Part shown: one piece after another, positions 31,601-43,580 of the stretch
How the letters are laid out: each line of letters begins with the position of its first letter
Numbering within the stretch: position 1 is the first letter of the stretch
Source of the DNA: Undaria pinnatifida
Lineage: Eukaryota > Sar > Phaeophyceae > Laminariales > Alariaceae
DNA: 64,000 nucleotides
Direction: 5' to 3'
Assembly (NCBI GenBank): GCA_012845835.1
Contig: JABAKD010000023.1
Location: 18,143,027 to 18,207,026, forward strand
The notes under the pieces: generated by a model
Databases searched by the model: none
What the model was told of the DNA's origin: nothing
Seen by the model: the letters and a program-made list of their open reading frames with translations, nothing else
Made by a program: the position numbers and the translations under genes

Positions 31601-33826
31601 TCCGCTGCAACCTTCTTTGCCGATAGAGGTAGCAGAGGAGGGAGGGGAGGATAGTGACGACGATGTTGAAACCGAGATATGGCCGCTTGTGGGAAGAGGA
31701 GTCGCTCACACACTTTTGAAACGTGATGCCGTGCCCTCTGGTGCGGGAGTCGAGGAGGTTGAGAGTGTTGGCGCAGGTAGTATAGGCCCGTCCTTTTCTG
31801 TTCCATTTTCCCCTGCTGAACCGTCTGCCCCCGTGAACATTTCTTTTGGTAGTGTAGCTCCTTCTGTGTCTTCGCCTGTGAATGACGGGGAGGGCCAGGG
31901 AGGGCAGGAATCAGGAGAGGTAGAGATGGGGGATCTGGGAGGGGATAATGAGGTAGAGTCGATGGGGCAGGGAGGGCATGATGATGAAGAGTCGATTGGG
32001 TCGGGAGGACTGGTAGAGGCGGAGGCATCCCCTCCAGCCGCTCGTCGTCCGCGGCATGTGGCCGAGCTTGCTGACTTTAATACTTCCGCGCGTGAAAATG
32101 ATGAAGTGAGAGAAAGTAGGACTCGCGCGAAAACTCGTGCAGTCAACCAGCAGAGTGTACCCGGCCTCATGGCCACCCTAGGACCCATCTTCGCGACAGA
32201 GGTCGTGTACTCATTGTTGTCGGAGCAGAGAGCAGGTGATGAGACGGAATTGCCGAAAGAACTGGTTCATGATGTAGAATCGGAGCCTGGTAGTTATCAG
32301 GAAGCCCAGCGTTCGAAGTACGCTAAGATTTGGGAAGGAGCCAGGTCTGCCGAAATTGAAGGCTTGATAAGAGCAGGAACGTTCACGTTGGCAGTAAAAG
32401 TCCCGATAGGCTGTAATATGATTGATGCTAGATGGGTTTTCAAGTGGAAAGCAGACGAAACAGGAAAGATAGTGAAGGCCAAGGCTAGGCTTGTAGCGAA
32501 GGGCTTCAAGCAGAAGTATGGTGTGGATTATCTTGAGACATTCTCGCCTACCGCAAATGCTGCATCTTAACGATTGCTGATAGTGTTGGCGTGTTTGTAC
32601 AATTTGGAATTACTCCACTGGGATATTGAGCAAGCATTTGTTCAGTCGGAATTGGATCACGAGGTGTTCATGAAGTTGCCTCCTGGCTGCGGGTCGATGT
32701 CAGGAAAGGTTGTCCGTTTGAACAAGAGTTTGTACGGATTGAAGCAGGCTTCTAGGACATTTTTCAAGAGGCTGGTGTCGGAACTGAAGAGGATTGGTTT
32801 TGAGCAGTCAATGTCTGACCCCTGTGTCCTGCGTTTCATGATGGGAGACGAGGTATTGGGGATGGTCGCGATCCACGTGGATGACATTCTGTATGCAGGA
32901 AGTAAGAGCCTTGCCAAGGTGGTTGTGGCAGCACTAGGTGACTCTCTTCATACGAAGGACTTGGGGGAGGTCAAGTTCTTTCTAGGTTGTGAATATATTC
33001 GCGACCGTGAGGCTGGTACGATTGAGATTTCTCAGGAAAGTTATATCAGGAGTGTTCTCGAGAGATTCAATATATGTCGCACCAGCTCGATCCCTGCTTC
33101 CCTTGCCAATGATAACAGGTCCGTGATGGAGGATGAGGGGGCAGGAGATGTGCCGTTCCGAGAGGTGGTGGGGAACCTGATGTGGATCGCCAGCCAGACA
33201 AGGCCCGACATCGCGAATGCTGTGCGGGGGGTGGCGAGGCACTCTCACGAACCAAAGAGGAGCCACTGGAAGGCAGCTCAGAAGATTCTCAATTATCTTC
33301 TGGAAACGGCGCATCTGACTTTGAAGTTCAAGCAGGATAGTTCGGTAGACGCAGGCACGTTGGTGTATGTAGATGCTGACTTTGCAAGTAGGGCCACTGA
33401 CCGTAGATCAGTTTCGGGTGCGATGGTTTTCGTGGCGGCGATGCTTGTAGTTTGGATTTCTAGGACGCAGAAATGCGTTTCACAGTCAACTTCAGAAGCA
33501 GAGTATCTTGCGATGGGAGATGGTGTAAAGGAGGCCCTGTTTGTAAACGGAATGCTTCAGTTCCTGAGGCCTAGTGCGAAGCCTCGTAAGATAGATGTCC
33601 TTGAAGACAACGAGGGGGCGATTGCGCTCGCAGAGAACCCGCTGAGCTCGAGTAGGAGTAAGCACATCGATGTGAGGCACCACTTTCTTAGGAATCTGAC
33701 CGAGGAGGGTGTGATCGAAGTCACCCACGTCCCCAGCGAGAAATAACACGCGGACATCCTCACGAAGGCGTTGCCGAGAGATCTTTTTGAAGTTCACCGC
33801 GACTTTGCACTTGGTATCAAGAAGTA
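28641..33826 (+). pseudogene. Copia gag-pol coding region (fossil)
   Basis: Rough layout: gag from 28641 with a CCHC knuckle CYKCGEVGHMKLDC near 29920-29960; aspartic protease motif DTG near 30291; integrase zinc region near 30720-30830 and catalytic core to about 31240 (motifs VDLGG, SDNGGEF, GVAERG); a Ser/Glu/Gly-rich linker; reverse transcriptase from about 32400 with VDDILYAG near 32880; RNase H and the C-terminal end to about 33826. All parts of a Copia polyprotein are present and recognisable, with a few breaks. Confidence 0.93.
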
Positions 33827-33894
33827 GAAGTCTGAGTCGTTTTGTTTTTGTTTTTGTTTGATATGTATTTGGTCTGGTAGATACAACAGCCCCT

Positions 33895-33902
33895 AGGGAG
33901 GG
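33895..33902 (+). other. Polypurine tract (Copia)
   Basis: AGGGAGGG directly before the 3' LTR, the usual position for plus-strand DNA priming. No convincing tRNA-complementary primer site was identified after the 5' LTR. Confidence 0.75.
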
Positions 33903-34434
33903 TGTTCGTGATAGCGGCATGTATCTATCAACTGTACTGCGGTGAAACTCTGATTGGTTGGTTTGAATAGCAGAACTGTTGATTGTATGTTGTTGTACCA
34001 GAATACTCTTCTAGTGGTGCTACGGTACTTCGGTAGATTGTACATGTGCACGAGTTATACATCGGACCGTAGTGGTGTGTACGGTACGTTGGTATGTCGG
34101 TACGTTGGACACATTGACGAATAGGAACATTCCTGTAGTGTTGCTAGCACGATATAGCTTGTCTCAACGAACAGCCTAGCAATAAGTTACAGTTACATAC
34201 GTTGTGTCACGGAGGTAAGTTACAGGGATCGTCTCGTGGTATCACCCACGAGCAGTCCCACGGGTATGTACGAGTAAGCACTATGCGAGGAGGTTTAGGT
34301 ATTCGACTACGAGCGATTGTCACTGGGCTGTGGAGAGTTGGCCCACATGACCCACTCCACTTTCTGACCTGTCTCTCCAGACATTGGTCTCTCTAATATA
34401 ATACCTTTCTCCAGAAGCCACTGGTTTACCAACA
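33903..34434 (+). repeat. 3' LTR (Copia)
   Basis: 532 bp, collinear with 28021-28552 with about ten substitutions and no length change. Confidence 0.94.
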
Positions 34435-34439
34435 CAGAC
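34435..34439. repeat. Target-site duplication CAGAC (right, Copia)
   Basis: Identical to 28016-28020. Confidence 0.9.
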
Positions 34440-34773
34440 GTCCTCCATTTCTCTACCACAGCCCATACGTTGCGGAGGTACACGGTACATGGTGATTTAT
34501 TTTACTGACGTGAGTGTGCTTTTTGCGTGCTACTACTACTGCTGTTGCAGGACGTTGTGGGTGTAGCTCGTTGGGACGAGTGTATGTCCCCCATTTCCTT
34601 TTTTACGGGCAGACGTCCTCCACTTCTCTACCACAGCCCATACGTTACGGAGGTACACGGTACATGGTGATTTATTATAACTGACGTGAGTGCGCTTTTT
34701 GCGTGCTACTACTGCTGCTGTTGCAGGACGTTGTGTGTGTAGCTCGTTGGGACGAGTGTATGTCCCCCATTTC
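34440..34773. repeat. 175-bp tandem repeat that was the Copia target
   Basis: Unit 1 starts GTCCTCCATTTCTC at 34440; unit 2 starts GTCCTCCACTTCTC at 34615. The bases before unit 2 (TTTTTTACGGGCAGAC, ending at 34614) equal those before the Copia 5' LTR (ending at 28020), so unit 2 keeps the empty insertion site. Confidence 0.85.
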
Positions 34774-36835
34774 CCTGCGCTATGTAGGCCTTCCTACTCT
34801 GAAAAAACCCGTACGCTAAAATGTCGGCAAGCATGTCGGCTCGAGCTCTCGATATAAAATATATATCGGATCGTCCGATATACCGAAAAACATCGGCACC
34901 GATAGACGACACTAATTTTTTTACTTTAAAAGTATGTATATCTTCATTTTTGGTTGAAAATAATCATATCGAAATTTGGGTGGCGATGTTTATCTTGAAG
35001 CAGGCCTGCACATTTTTGTCCCGAAGTTAGTGTAGGGGCGGTTGCGAACAACACGAAGAAAGCAAGGAACGCAGAGAAAGCCGCCGGGCAAGTTCTCAGA
35101 GAGGTGTGAAGGCTGGCGTGTTTTGTGGCAGCGCTGAGGGCGAATCAAGGCTTTACAATCAAGTGATTTCAAGACGAATTGCCGGGATATTAAAAAGTAT
35201 GTCTGCGCAATCCTAAAATTGAAACGTCAGCGACATGGTGCGGTATACGACGGTATATATCACACCCCCTTTGGTCATATGTTAGGGTCTAAAGGGCTGG
35301 TCACCCTGCGTGGTACACCTCAGAGATGCGATATACAACGGGCCCCGCTGATGAATTTGATGGTCGTTTGAAATTTCATATAACGTACTGGCATCACCGA
35401 ACTGGGCTGGCGCGATTAAAGGGGTTTGATAACAGTGGTTGCAAAAGAGTTTGCTGTCGCACTTCAAGCGGGGGGGGGAGGTGAAAGTAAAAAACTGTCC
35501 TGTATACCCAGGATGTGAGTGCACACAATTCCTGTCGGTCGTTGATCGCATTGATGGAGGCTGGCCTTTTGCTCGCCCGCCGTTTTTATTTTTTAACACC
35601 ACCAAAACACGCTGCTGAGCCGCGCCACTGCCACTGCAAACCTCAAGCCCCCCAAAGGCCATTGGGGTTAGCTCTGCGATCGGTTTAGTCTAGGCCGACG
35701 TGCAATTGACATTAACCGCAAACAACCTGCAGGAAGTTTGTTGTCTGCCCGTCCCGCTTTTCGGGGGCGCCGATATCTTCGGGGTGTTTTACTGATTATG
35801 ACGCGCAACACCGCGAAGTGCGGTGCTCAACGTACCTGCTTGATAGGTCCGGTAGTCGTTTTTGTACTATATACAGCATACTTTCACCCGTGCCCTTGTG
35901 GTATATGATGCATGGGTGTGATAAACAACGCCCCGGGTGATATACACCATCGTGAACGTTGATCAGGTGAATAGCAACGCCAACAAAGCGAAGCAATACT
36001 ATTTTACGGTTATCAGGTGAATAGCAAGGCCAACAAAGCGAAGCGATACTATTTTTATCAGCTTTGCCTATCCTGAAACCGCGAGTGGACGAACGTTGTC
36101 TTGATGTTTGCTGCGTTGGAGTTGCACTGCTTGTGTGATACTCAACAGTAGTGCGGAGAGATTATGTTCGTTTTTTCGCTGTTTGCACGGATAAATCACC
36201 TCGTGTTGACTACAACGTAGGCATAGCTGTGTTCGTGCCGTTGCAGTAGATTCCTCCATGAACTTTGTGCGGCTGGCTTTGTTTTGTCTCGGAGTTCCAC
36301 AGTTTACGGTGGTGTCAGTGAGCGAAAATCACATATGCTTGACTTTTTGCCGACCGCCATAAAATGGTACACCTGTGTATTTTACGCCGATTTTTGTAAA
36401 ATGAAAATATGCTCTTCACACCAACAACACATCCAGGAGGGGCGTTCCTTTTCTTTTACGAGGCAACCAAGTTATACCGTTTTATGGCTATCACCAATTC
36501 AGCTCAACATTGTACATCGACGAGTTTTACGCCAGTGTTCGGTAATAAGCTCCCCACGCCACACCAAATCCAAGCGGGAGATATAGTTTAGTGGCAAGGC
36601 ATGCCGTTTTGTGGCGAAAAGAACTTTATCGCCAATACTAACATTTCTTTTCTGAAGCTAGTTCAGGTAATAGCAAGTGACAGAAGAAACAAGTGAAGCT
36701 AGAACAGCAAGCAACAGGTGACGGGGGCAACATTAAGTTGCCAAGGTGCATATGCAGGAGACACGGCGAAACAACAACACAGCAACAGGAGGCAAAAACA
36801 CATGTTTAGTCAAGTGCTTTTTGGTGTTAAGTGGA
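34774..36835. other. No recognisable gene; small repeats
   Basis: Holds a partial relative of the 394-bp repeat (about 34940-35050), a G-tract at 35470, and a two-copy 50-bp tandem repeat (ATCAGGTGAATAGC at 35962 and 36012). Open frames are short and unidentified. Confidence 0.5.
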
Positions 36836-37143
36836 GAAGTGTTTTGTCACACTTGACTGGTGGCTCGCTGCGCGAGAAGGCACTTAGCGATCGTCGGGAG
36901 TGGCGGAAAATTTTATCACATTTGACTGCGCGAGAAGTCACTTGGCGATCGTCTGGAGTGGCGGAATGTTTTGTCACACTGGACTGCGCGAGAAGGCACT
37001 TGGCGATCGTCGGGAGTGGCTGAATGATTTTTCACACTGGATTTCTCGAGAAGGCACTTGGCGATCGTCGGGAGTGGCTGAATGTTTTGTCACGCTTGAC
37101 TGCGCGAGAAGGCACTTGGCGATCGTCGGGAGTGGCGGAATGT
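36836..37143. repeat. 58-bp tandem array, about five copies
   Basis: GAGTGGCGGAATGTTTTGTC recurs at 36898, 36956, 37014, 37072 and 37130, exactly 58 bp apart. Each unit carries CTTGGCGATCGTCGG. The first unit (from 36836) has an 11-bp insertion. As 58 is not a multiple of three, the open frames through it do not indicate coding. Confidence 0.92.
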
Positions 37144-37379
37144 TTAGTCGGCGACTTTCGGTTTGTGGCGGAGAATGTAACCGATAGGATGCTCGTACTT
37201 AGTCCCCTGTAAAGGGAACAGCAGAATTTGGCGAGGAAGGCCGCATGGTGTGATGACAATGTGCGCATGGGTTACGTTGTACGCAGGTGTAGGATGTGAC
37301 GTGTTGAAAGACACGAACACTTGTTACAGGACGCACAGCCGTAGCTGGAGACGCATAGTCTAGACTACATACATGGGAG

Positions 37380-38040
37380 ATGATGCATACACAGGTGATG
37401 GAAGGGATTTGTACCGCAGGATTTCTGGAGGAGGGTGAGGTAGTATGGCAGGTTCGAACACGTACGCGTATCCTACACACGCAAACACACAGGAGTACTG
37501 CTGCGCTACACATGACATGTATGTGCTACACACAGACAGCGATAGCTGTGTGCACACCGCTGTACACACCCGCATACACGGGTGATGGAAGGGATTAGTA
37601 CCACCGCAGGAACGCTGGAGGAAGGTGAGGTAGTATGGCAGGTTCGAACACGTACGCGCATCCTACACACGCGAACACACAGGAGTACTGCTGCGCTACA
37701 CATGTAGACTATGTGCTACACACAGCGATAGCTGTGTGCACACCGCTGTACATACACACACTGCTGTGACCATGCTGAGTGCGCAGCGTATAAGCAGTGC
37801 CGTGTACACACCTGCATTCACATGCGATGGAAGGGATTTGTACCGCAGGAGCGCTGGAGGAAGGTGAGGTAGTATGGCAGGTTCGAAGACGTACGCATTC
37901 ACATGTGATGGAAGGGATTTGTACCGCAGGAGCGCTGGAGGAAGGTGAGGTAGCATGGAAGGTTCGAACACGTACGGGTATCCTACACACGCAAACACAC
38001 AGGAGTACTGCTGCGCTACCCATGTATGTACCACACAGAG
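37380..38040. repeat. Tandem repeat of about 187 bp, partly shortened copies
   Basis: GATGGAAGGGATT starts units at 37397, 37584, 37826 and 37907. The units share GAGGTAGTATGGCAGGTTCG and a CACACACAGGAGTACTGC block, with internal deletions in the later copies. Confidence 0.88.
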
Positions 38041-38432
38041 ATAGCCCTGTGAATGTGTATCGGAAGAGTTGGTCACCCCAGTCGTCAAGATACCGCTCTG
38101 CTGTAGGGACGTTCCGCTGCATGGTGTGTGTGCAAAGATTCTGCCGCAGCACGAGGAGGTGGTACGTCGTAAGGTTTGAAGAGGGCGAAGAACACGCAGC
38201 CGCAGGGAAGGAGGAGCCTAGAACGAGGGAAGAGGCTCATAGCAGACACCCACAGCACGCGGCGGAGATGAGCTGCGACAGGAACCAGCGAGAGAAAGTA
38301 TGCAGTAGCCGAACTGAAGGGCGCAGTCGCCGCCGTACGCAGACACGGCAGACCACACAGAGCAAGATCGAACAGCAGAGGCGCAAGTTTCAGCGCAACG
38401 CCGAGGAGCGCGGTGTATCCGACGAGGGATAG
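38041..38432 (+). CDS. Charged frame with Tudor-like phrase, doubtful
   Basis: The plus-strand frame ending at 38432 contains RRWYVVRFEEGEEH followed by an Arg/Glu/Gln-rich helix-prone tail. The phrase resembles the WYxVRFEDGxE strand of Tudor-like domains, but the rest of such a fold is not visible and the last third lies in the satellite that follows. Possibly the end of a host gene overrun by repeats, possibly chance. Confidence 0.22.
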
Positions 38433-40760
38433 AAATAGAGGGTGTGCGGTGTGCGCTGCGAGGGTGTTGGCGTGCCAGGGTGTAGTTCGTAGCGCCGTTT
38501 GATTTGAAGCGCGGGCGTTTGATTGCACGCAGACACGGCAGACCGCAAGGGCAGAATCGAACAGCAAAGGCGCAAACGTTCCAGCGTAACGCCGAAGAGC
38601 GCGGTGTATCCGACAAGGGATAGAAATAGAGGGTGTGCGGTGTGCGCTGCTCGTTGTTTGCGTGCCAGGGTGTAGTTCGTAGCGCCGTTTGATTTGAAGC
38701 GCAGCCGTTCGAATTTCATGGTTTTGTAAGGACGTGGAGGGTTTTTTGGGAAGGGATTTTTTTTCCGCAGCCCAGGGCACAACGAAGTGAAATGTTTTTG
38801 GTGTGTGTTGTGTTCGTTGTCCCAAATGCCCCGCACGAGCAGGATCGAACAGCAGAGGCGCAAACGTTCCAACGCATGCACCACCAGCGCTGGGTTGGCA
38901 GGGCAGCCGAACGGTGCTTGGATGCTACTACTAGCAGTGTAGTGTGTGTTGGTGTTGGTGTGTGTCCCAAAATGAACCACCAGCTGGTTGTTTGCGTGCC
39001 AGGGTGTAGTTCGAAACGCAGCCGTTTGAAATTCATGGTTTTGTAAGGACGAGGAGGGTTTTTTGGGAAGGGATTTTTTTTCCGCAGCCCAGGGCACAAC
39101 GAAGTGACATTTTTTTGGTGTGTGTTGTGTTCGTTGTCCCGCACGAGCAGGATCGAACAGCAGAGGCGCGAACGTTCCAGCGCATGCACCACCAGCGCTG
39201 GGTTGGCAGGGCAGCCGAACGGTGCTTGGATGCTACTACTAGCAGTGTAGTGTGTGTTGGTGTTGGTGTGTGTGTCCCAAAATGAACCACCAGCTGGTTG
39301 TTTGCGTGCCAGGGTGTAGTTCGTAGCGCCGTTTGATTTGAAGCGCAGCCGTTTGTATTTTATGATTTTGTGAGGACGAGGAGGGTTTTTTGGGAAGGGA
39401 TTTTTTTCCGCAGCCCAGGGCACAACGAAGTGAATTTTTTTTCGTGTGTGTTGTGTTCGTTGTCCCGCACGAGCAGGATCGAACAGCAGAGGCGCAAACG
39501 TTCCAGCGCATGCACCACCAGCTGCTGGGTTGGCAGGGCAGCCGAACGGTGCTTGGATGCTACTACTAGCAGTGTAGTGTGTGTTGGTGTTGGTGTGTGT
39601 GTCCCAAAATGAACCACCAGCTGGTTGTTTGCGTGCCAGGGTGTAGTTCGTAGCGCCGTTTGATTTGAAGCGCAGCCGTTCGGATTTTATGGTTTTGTAA
39701 GGACGAGGAGGGTTTTTCCGCAGCCTAGGGCACAACGAAGTGAAATGTTTTTGGTGCGTGTTGTGTTCGTTGTCCCAAATGCCCCGCACGAGCAGGATCG
39801 AACAGCAGAGGCGCAAATGTTCCAGCGCATGCACCACCAGCTGCTGGGTTGGCAGGGCAGCCGAACGGTGCTTGGATGCTACTACTAGCAGTGTAGTGTG
39901 TGTTGGTGTTGGTGTGTGTGTCCCAAATGAACCACCAGCTGGTTGTTTGCGTGCCAGGGTGTAGTTCGTAGCGCCGTTTGATTTGAAGCGCAGCCTTTCG
40001 ACTTTTATGGTTTTGTAAGGACGAGGAGGGTTTTTTGGGAAGGGATTTTTTTTTCCGCAGCCCAGGGCACAACGAAGTGAAATGTTTTTGGTGTGTGTTG
40101 TGTTCGTTGTCCCAAATGCCCCGCACGAGCAGGATCGAACAGCAGAAGCGCAAACGTTCCAGCGCATGCACCATCAGCGCTGGGTTGGCAGGGCAGCCGA
40201 ACGGTGATTGGATGCTACTACTAGCAGTGTAGTGTGTGTTGGTGTTGGTGTGTGTGTCCCAAAATGAACCACCAGCTGGTTGTTTGCGTGCCAGGGTGTA
40301 GTTCGTAGCGCCGTTTGATTTGAAGCGCAGCCGATCGGATTTTATGGTTTTGTAAGGACGAGGAGGGTTTTTTGGGAAGGGATTTTTTTTCCGCAGCCCA
40401 GGGCACAACGAAGTGAAATGTTTTTGGCGTGTGTTGTGTTCGTTGTCCCAATTGCCCCGCACGAGCAGGATCGAACAGCAGAAGCGCAAACGTTCCAGCG
40501 CATGCACCATCAGCGCTGGGTTGGCAGGGCAGCCGAACGGTGCTTGGATGCTACTGCTAGCAGTGTAGTGTCTGTTGGTGTTGGTGTGTGTGTCCCAAAA
40601 TGCACCACGAGCACTGGGTTGGCAGGGCAGCCGAACTGTGCTCGGATGGCAGCCGCACGGTGCTTGGATGGTACTAGCAGTGTAGTGTGTGTTGGTGTTG
40701 GTGTTTGTGCTGGGTTGGCAGGGCAACCGAACGGTGCTTGGATGCTAGTAGCAGTGTCGG
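38330..40760. repeat. Satellite array, unit 310-337 bp, about seven copies
   Basis: CCGCAGCCCAGGGCACAACG starts near 38765, 39082, 39408, 39718, 40055 and 40391 (the fourth with one change). Two shorter copies (about 185 bp) lead in from 38330 and several truncated ones end the array near 40760. Each unit contains GATCGAACAGCAGAGGCGC, a GTGTTGGTGTTGGTG stretch and TGCCAGGGTGTAGTTCG. Minus-strand frames of up to 483 codons run through it but shift frame between units and are matched by other open frames, so I do not call a gene. Confidence 0.93.
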
Positions 40761-41020
40761 GGGGCCCCCCGAACCCCCCCCCTCCGGCACGCCCTTCAGT
40801 GTGCGTTGGCAGGGGCCCGACACAGTGTGCGTTGGAAGGAGCCTCACCAGTGTGCGTTTGAAAAAGCACATGGAAAAACTATGTAGTAGATTTTCAAAAC
40901 AGCGCAGCGGAAAAACAATATGTACGAGGCAACAAGGAACCAGCCAACCCGCACAACCAGCGGGTAGTAGTAGTAGTAGTAGTAGAGAGAACGACCGCCA
41001 TTATGAACCCTTGCGAGTGT
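40761..41020. repeat. C-tract, short GTGCGTTGG repeats and (GTA)n
   Basis: GGGGGGCCCCCC at 40758-40769, three CAGTGTGCGTTGG-like units to 40860, and a (GTA)n microsatellite at 40964-40985. Confidence 0.65.
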
Positions 41021-42500
41021 CACGACCAGCTACGCCCGCGGTCAGCGTCAGAGCGGGGGGTCAAGTCTCAGGTCACCTGCGTCTGCTTTGCCGGTACCAA
41101 CTGCTGTACAAGTGTACGTATGTACTGAGCGGTCGCCGATATATCAGACGCGTGGTGCTACCAGTATTCTGCATCACTTGGAGTTAGAGTCGACGCGGGG
41201 CCATGCCCTTGAGCCGGAGTCCCCAGGTTCGCGTCGTGATCGCGGGCGAGGGACAGACCGTGGCGGCAATCCGCGCACGCGGGCGTGTAGATGGGCCGGT
41301 GCAAGGAGGGGGGTGGCCGGTTTGGCGCCTCGTCGGCTCGAGCTGACTGAGGGGAACAGGTTGCAAGGAGGGGCCTCTCTCACGCAAAAACGGACCTTTG
41401 ACCGACTCGGCGTGCCATAGTGGCTCCTTTGTTCCCTCTTGCCGCCTCGGTAAGGCATGCTGCGAAGCATGCCCTAGCAGGCTTGTAGCGAGTGGGGGGG
41501 GTCTTTCTGGCGGGTGTAAGGCCGGACTCACCCTCAAGGAGTGACGCCTTCTTGCTGCTGCGTGTGGCCGCGAGGCTTAGGCGTGGCGGTAGAGTTGGGT
41601 CGTACGTGGTGCGTTAGGCATTGTCACCTACGATTCGCGCGTCTTTTTAGGCAGCAGCGGCGGAGCAGCAATGCTTAATCGGGATGCTCGTGCGCGGAGG
41701 CAGGCGCCACCACGAACCACGCTACGGCGCAGTGTCGGTGTGCGTGGAGGGGACTGCGCCGGCAGGAGACTGGATTCGACGACGAAGGGGGAGGGCGACT
41801 GGCCGTCGACGGGCGGGGAAGAGACGGATTGAACTCTCCCTGAACGAGAATTTTCGTTTTTCAGATCAGCACCGCAAACTGCGTGGAGCATTTTGTTCTT
41901 TTTGGACGGGGGAGAAGGGGAACCGATTGGAATTGAGTGTGAACGAGAGCAAGTGCGAAGGAGCGGGCCGAGTGAGCTAAGGCGATGAGGCGGCCACGGA
42001 AATCCACAGCAGGAGGATGGCACACGGAGACCCACGACCGGCACGCACATCATCATGAGAGCAGCGATCGCCTTTTTTTTTCAGGGTTATTTTTACGAGG
42101 CAGTAGTACAACATGTTACTTACGTCACTGATTTTTGTAGAGTTTGTAGAAGAGTTGTATACCCTTCACGGGGAACGACCCGCCGCAATTTTCAATCTTC
42201 AGGTTCGGGCGTCGTAGCTGCGCTGCAACTTGTCAAATAACTCGGGAAGGAGGGGCGATCATTGATATCTGTACTGTGGTTTTTGGTTCCATTGCTCTTG
42301 TTTCACTGTATGCCCGCGGATCGTCACTCTGACAGCACTCCAGACAGCAGGCGCGTTCGTATTTACTTACGATTACCGTGCGGTTCGTACGGCGGTGCAG
42401 GCAGCCCAACCGCTGTAGTTTGTAGCCGCGAGTTGGTTAGTTATGGGAACGGGGGAACTCTATGCTGTAGCTGAGTGGATACCCGCGGCCATGTGAGTTC
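41021..42500. other. GC-rich segment, no identified gene
   Basis: Distinctly GC-rich from 41200 to 42050, with frames open on both strands, so length is no evidence for coding. Contains a perfect hairpin at 41454-41473 (GGCATGC, six-base loop, GCATGCC). Base composition unlike its neighbours suggests an inserted repeat of unknown type. Confidence 0.45.
41454..41473. repeat. GGCATGC hairpin
   Basis: GGCATGC pairs with GCATGCC across TGCGAA; followed by AGGCTTGTA, loosely like the tails of the hairpins at 802 and 46837. Confidence 0.6.
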
Positions 42501-42504
42501 AGTT

Positions 42505-42690
42505 TGCACATTGGACCTTTTCACTTGTGCGCTTTTTTCCAGATCGTGCGTTTTTAGGCGGGAAAGCGTAGTATTTCCCGGACGAATTTTGATTTCACTT
42601 GGTTTTTCGGATCTTCCTAGGGCTCCAGCACCTTTGTGAGACCACGGACTCTAGATTTTTGACAAGAGCCAATGTGAGAAAAACAACAAC
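42505..42690 (-). repeat. Isolated inner fragment of the MULE fold-back arm
   Basis: Matches 2530-2705 (TTTGCACATT, then GACCTTTTCACTTGTGCGC, to GACAAGAGCCAATGTGAGAAA) without the MITE-like insertion and without terminal sequence. A remnant of another family member. Confidence 0.82.
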
Positions 42691-43580
42691 AGTGGCGGAA
42701 TCATACGGCAAGGCACACAATATTTTCGAGGAGACAGTGTCCGTTACGTTTTCGCCCACATAGGAATTAGCTTTGAACTCTCTACGTTTGATTGAGTCAC
42801 TCAGGCCTCGTGATCACGATCGCAAAGCACTTGCCCACGCTGCACGCGCGATGGGAAACCAGTCTCCTCGACTCAGAGGGTGAGGCCGGCGATGTTCGTC
42901 GCGACTTGGCGCGTATCGGCCGAGACAAGGCGGGTGGAGATGGGGTACCCAGTGCTGGCGGAACACAAAAAACGCCGCACCGCCATTAAATGGAAATATA
43001 ACAACCGTACGGGTTTCAACACGCAGACCGATCGGTCCTGAGATTTCCGTCCGAGGAGGGTGTGGCGCGAACAATGCTTCGAGCAAACTTGAACAGGCGT
43101 TTTTGCTTTTGGAGGGGAGGCCGGCGGTCACGGCATTGTAAAGTCATTGCTGTCGTGTTTTGGGGTTTTTGACGTTTTCGCTTTGACATCTGGTGAAGTG
43201 GGCACCAAACTGGGACAAAACGCAGCTGTTCGTGTGATACAGCAAAGGGCGTCCCCTGTATCCACACACAACGCACAGGCACTCTGCCACACACCCCACA
43301 CACTCTAACGGCTCAGTCCTGCTTGCTGTTGCAAAGGCGTCTGACGTACATTCTATCTTGAAGATGAAATACCCTCAAGACACAGCATACTGCGCCACAC
43401 ACCACACTCTCTAACCGCTCCTTCCTCCTTGCTGCTGTATGACGTGTGACGTACACTAAGTCAGGATTAAATATCCCACACTTATTTCAAGACGAAAAAC
43501 ACCCGCGCTAACTTCGATATACAATTGATCCGGAAAAAACATACCGAAAAAAAACAAAAAGGATTTCGAAATTCCTCAAA
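42691..43580. other. No recognised gene; small tandem repeat
   Basis: Two imperfect units of about 115 bp at 43270-43490 (each with CACACTCTAAC or CACTCTCTAAC and TGACGTACA). Frames at 42792-42989 (plus) and 42814-43131 (minus) are unidentified. Confidence 0.45.

Larger units (their letters stand above)
28021..34434 (+). mobile_element. Ty1/Copia LTR retrotransposon, structurally whole, coding region broken
   Basis: A 6414-bp element with two 532-bp LTRs (TG...CA ends), a 5-bp target duplication and gag, protease, integrase, reverse transcriptase and RNase H in that order; integrase before reverse transcriptase identifies the Copia group. The LTRs differ at about ten positions (near 2%), so the insertion is fairly recent. 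The coding region carries a small number of breaks, about two or three, so it is treated as a fossil. No envelope gene. It is inserted in one unit of a 175-bp tandem repeat. Confidence 0.95.

Noticed and set aside
36836-37143. CRISPR-like array
   Set aside because: The 58-bp units are contiguous with no unique spacers; this is an ordinary eukaryotic tandem repeat.
38716-40726. Minus-strand frames of 483 and 333 codons encoding a His/Thr/Arg/Ser-rich repetitive protein
   Set aside because: They lie wholly in the 310-337-bp satellite. Unit lengths are not all multiples of three, the peptide changes frame from unit to unit, and other frames are open too.
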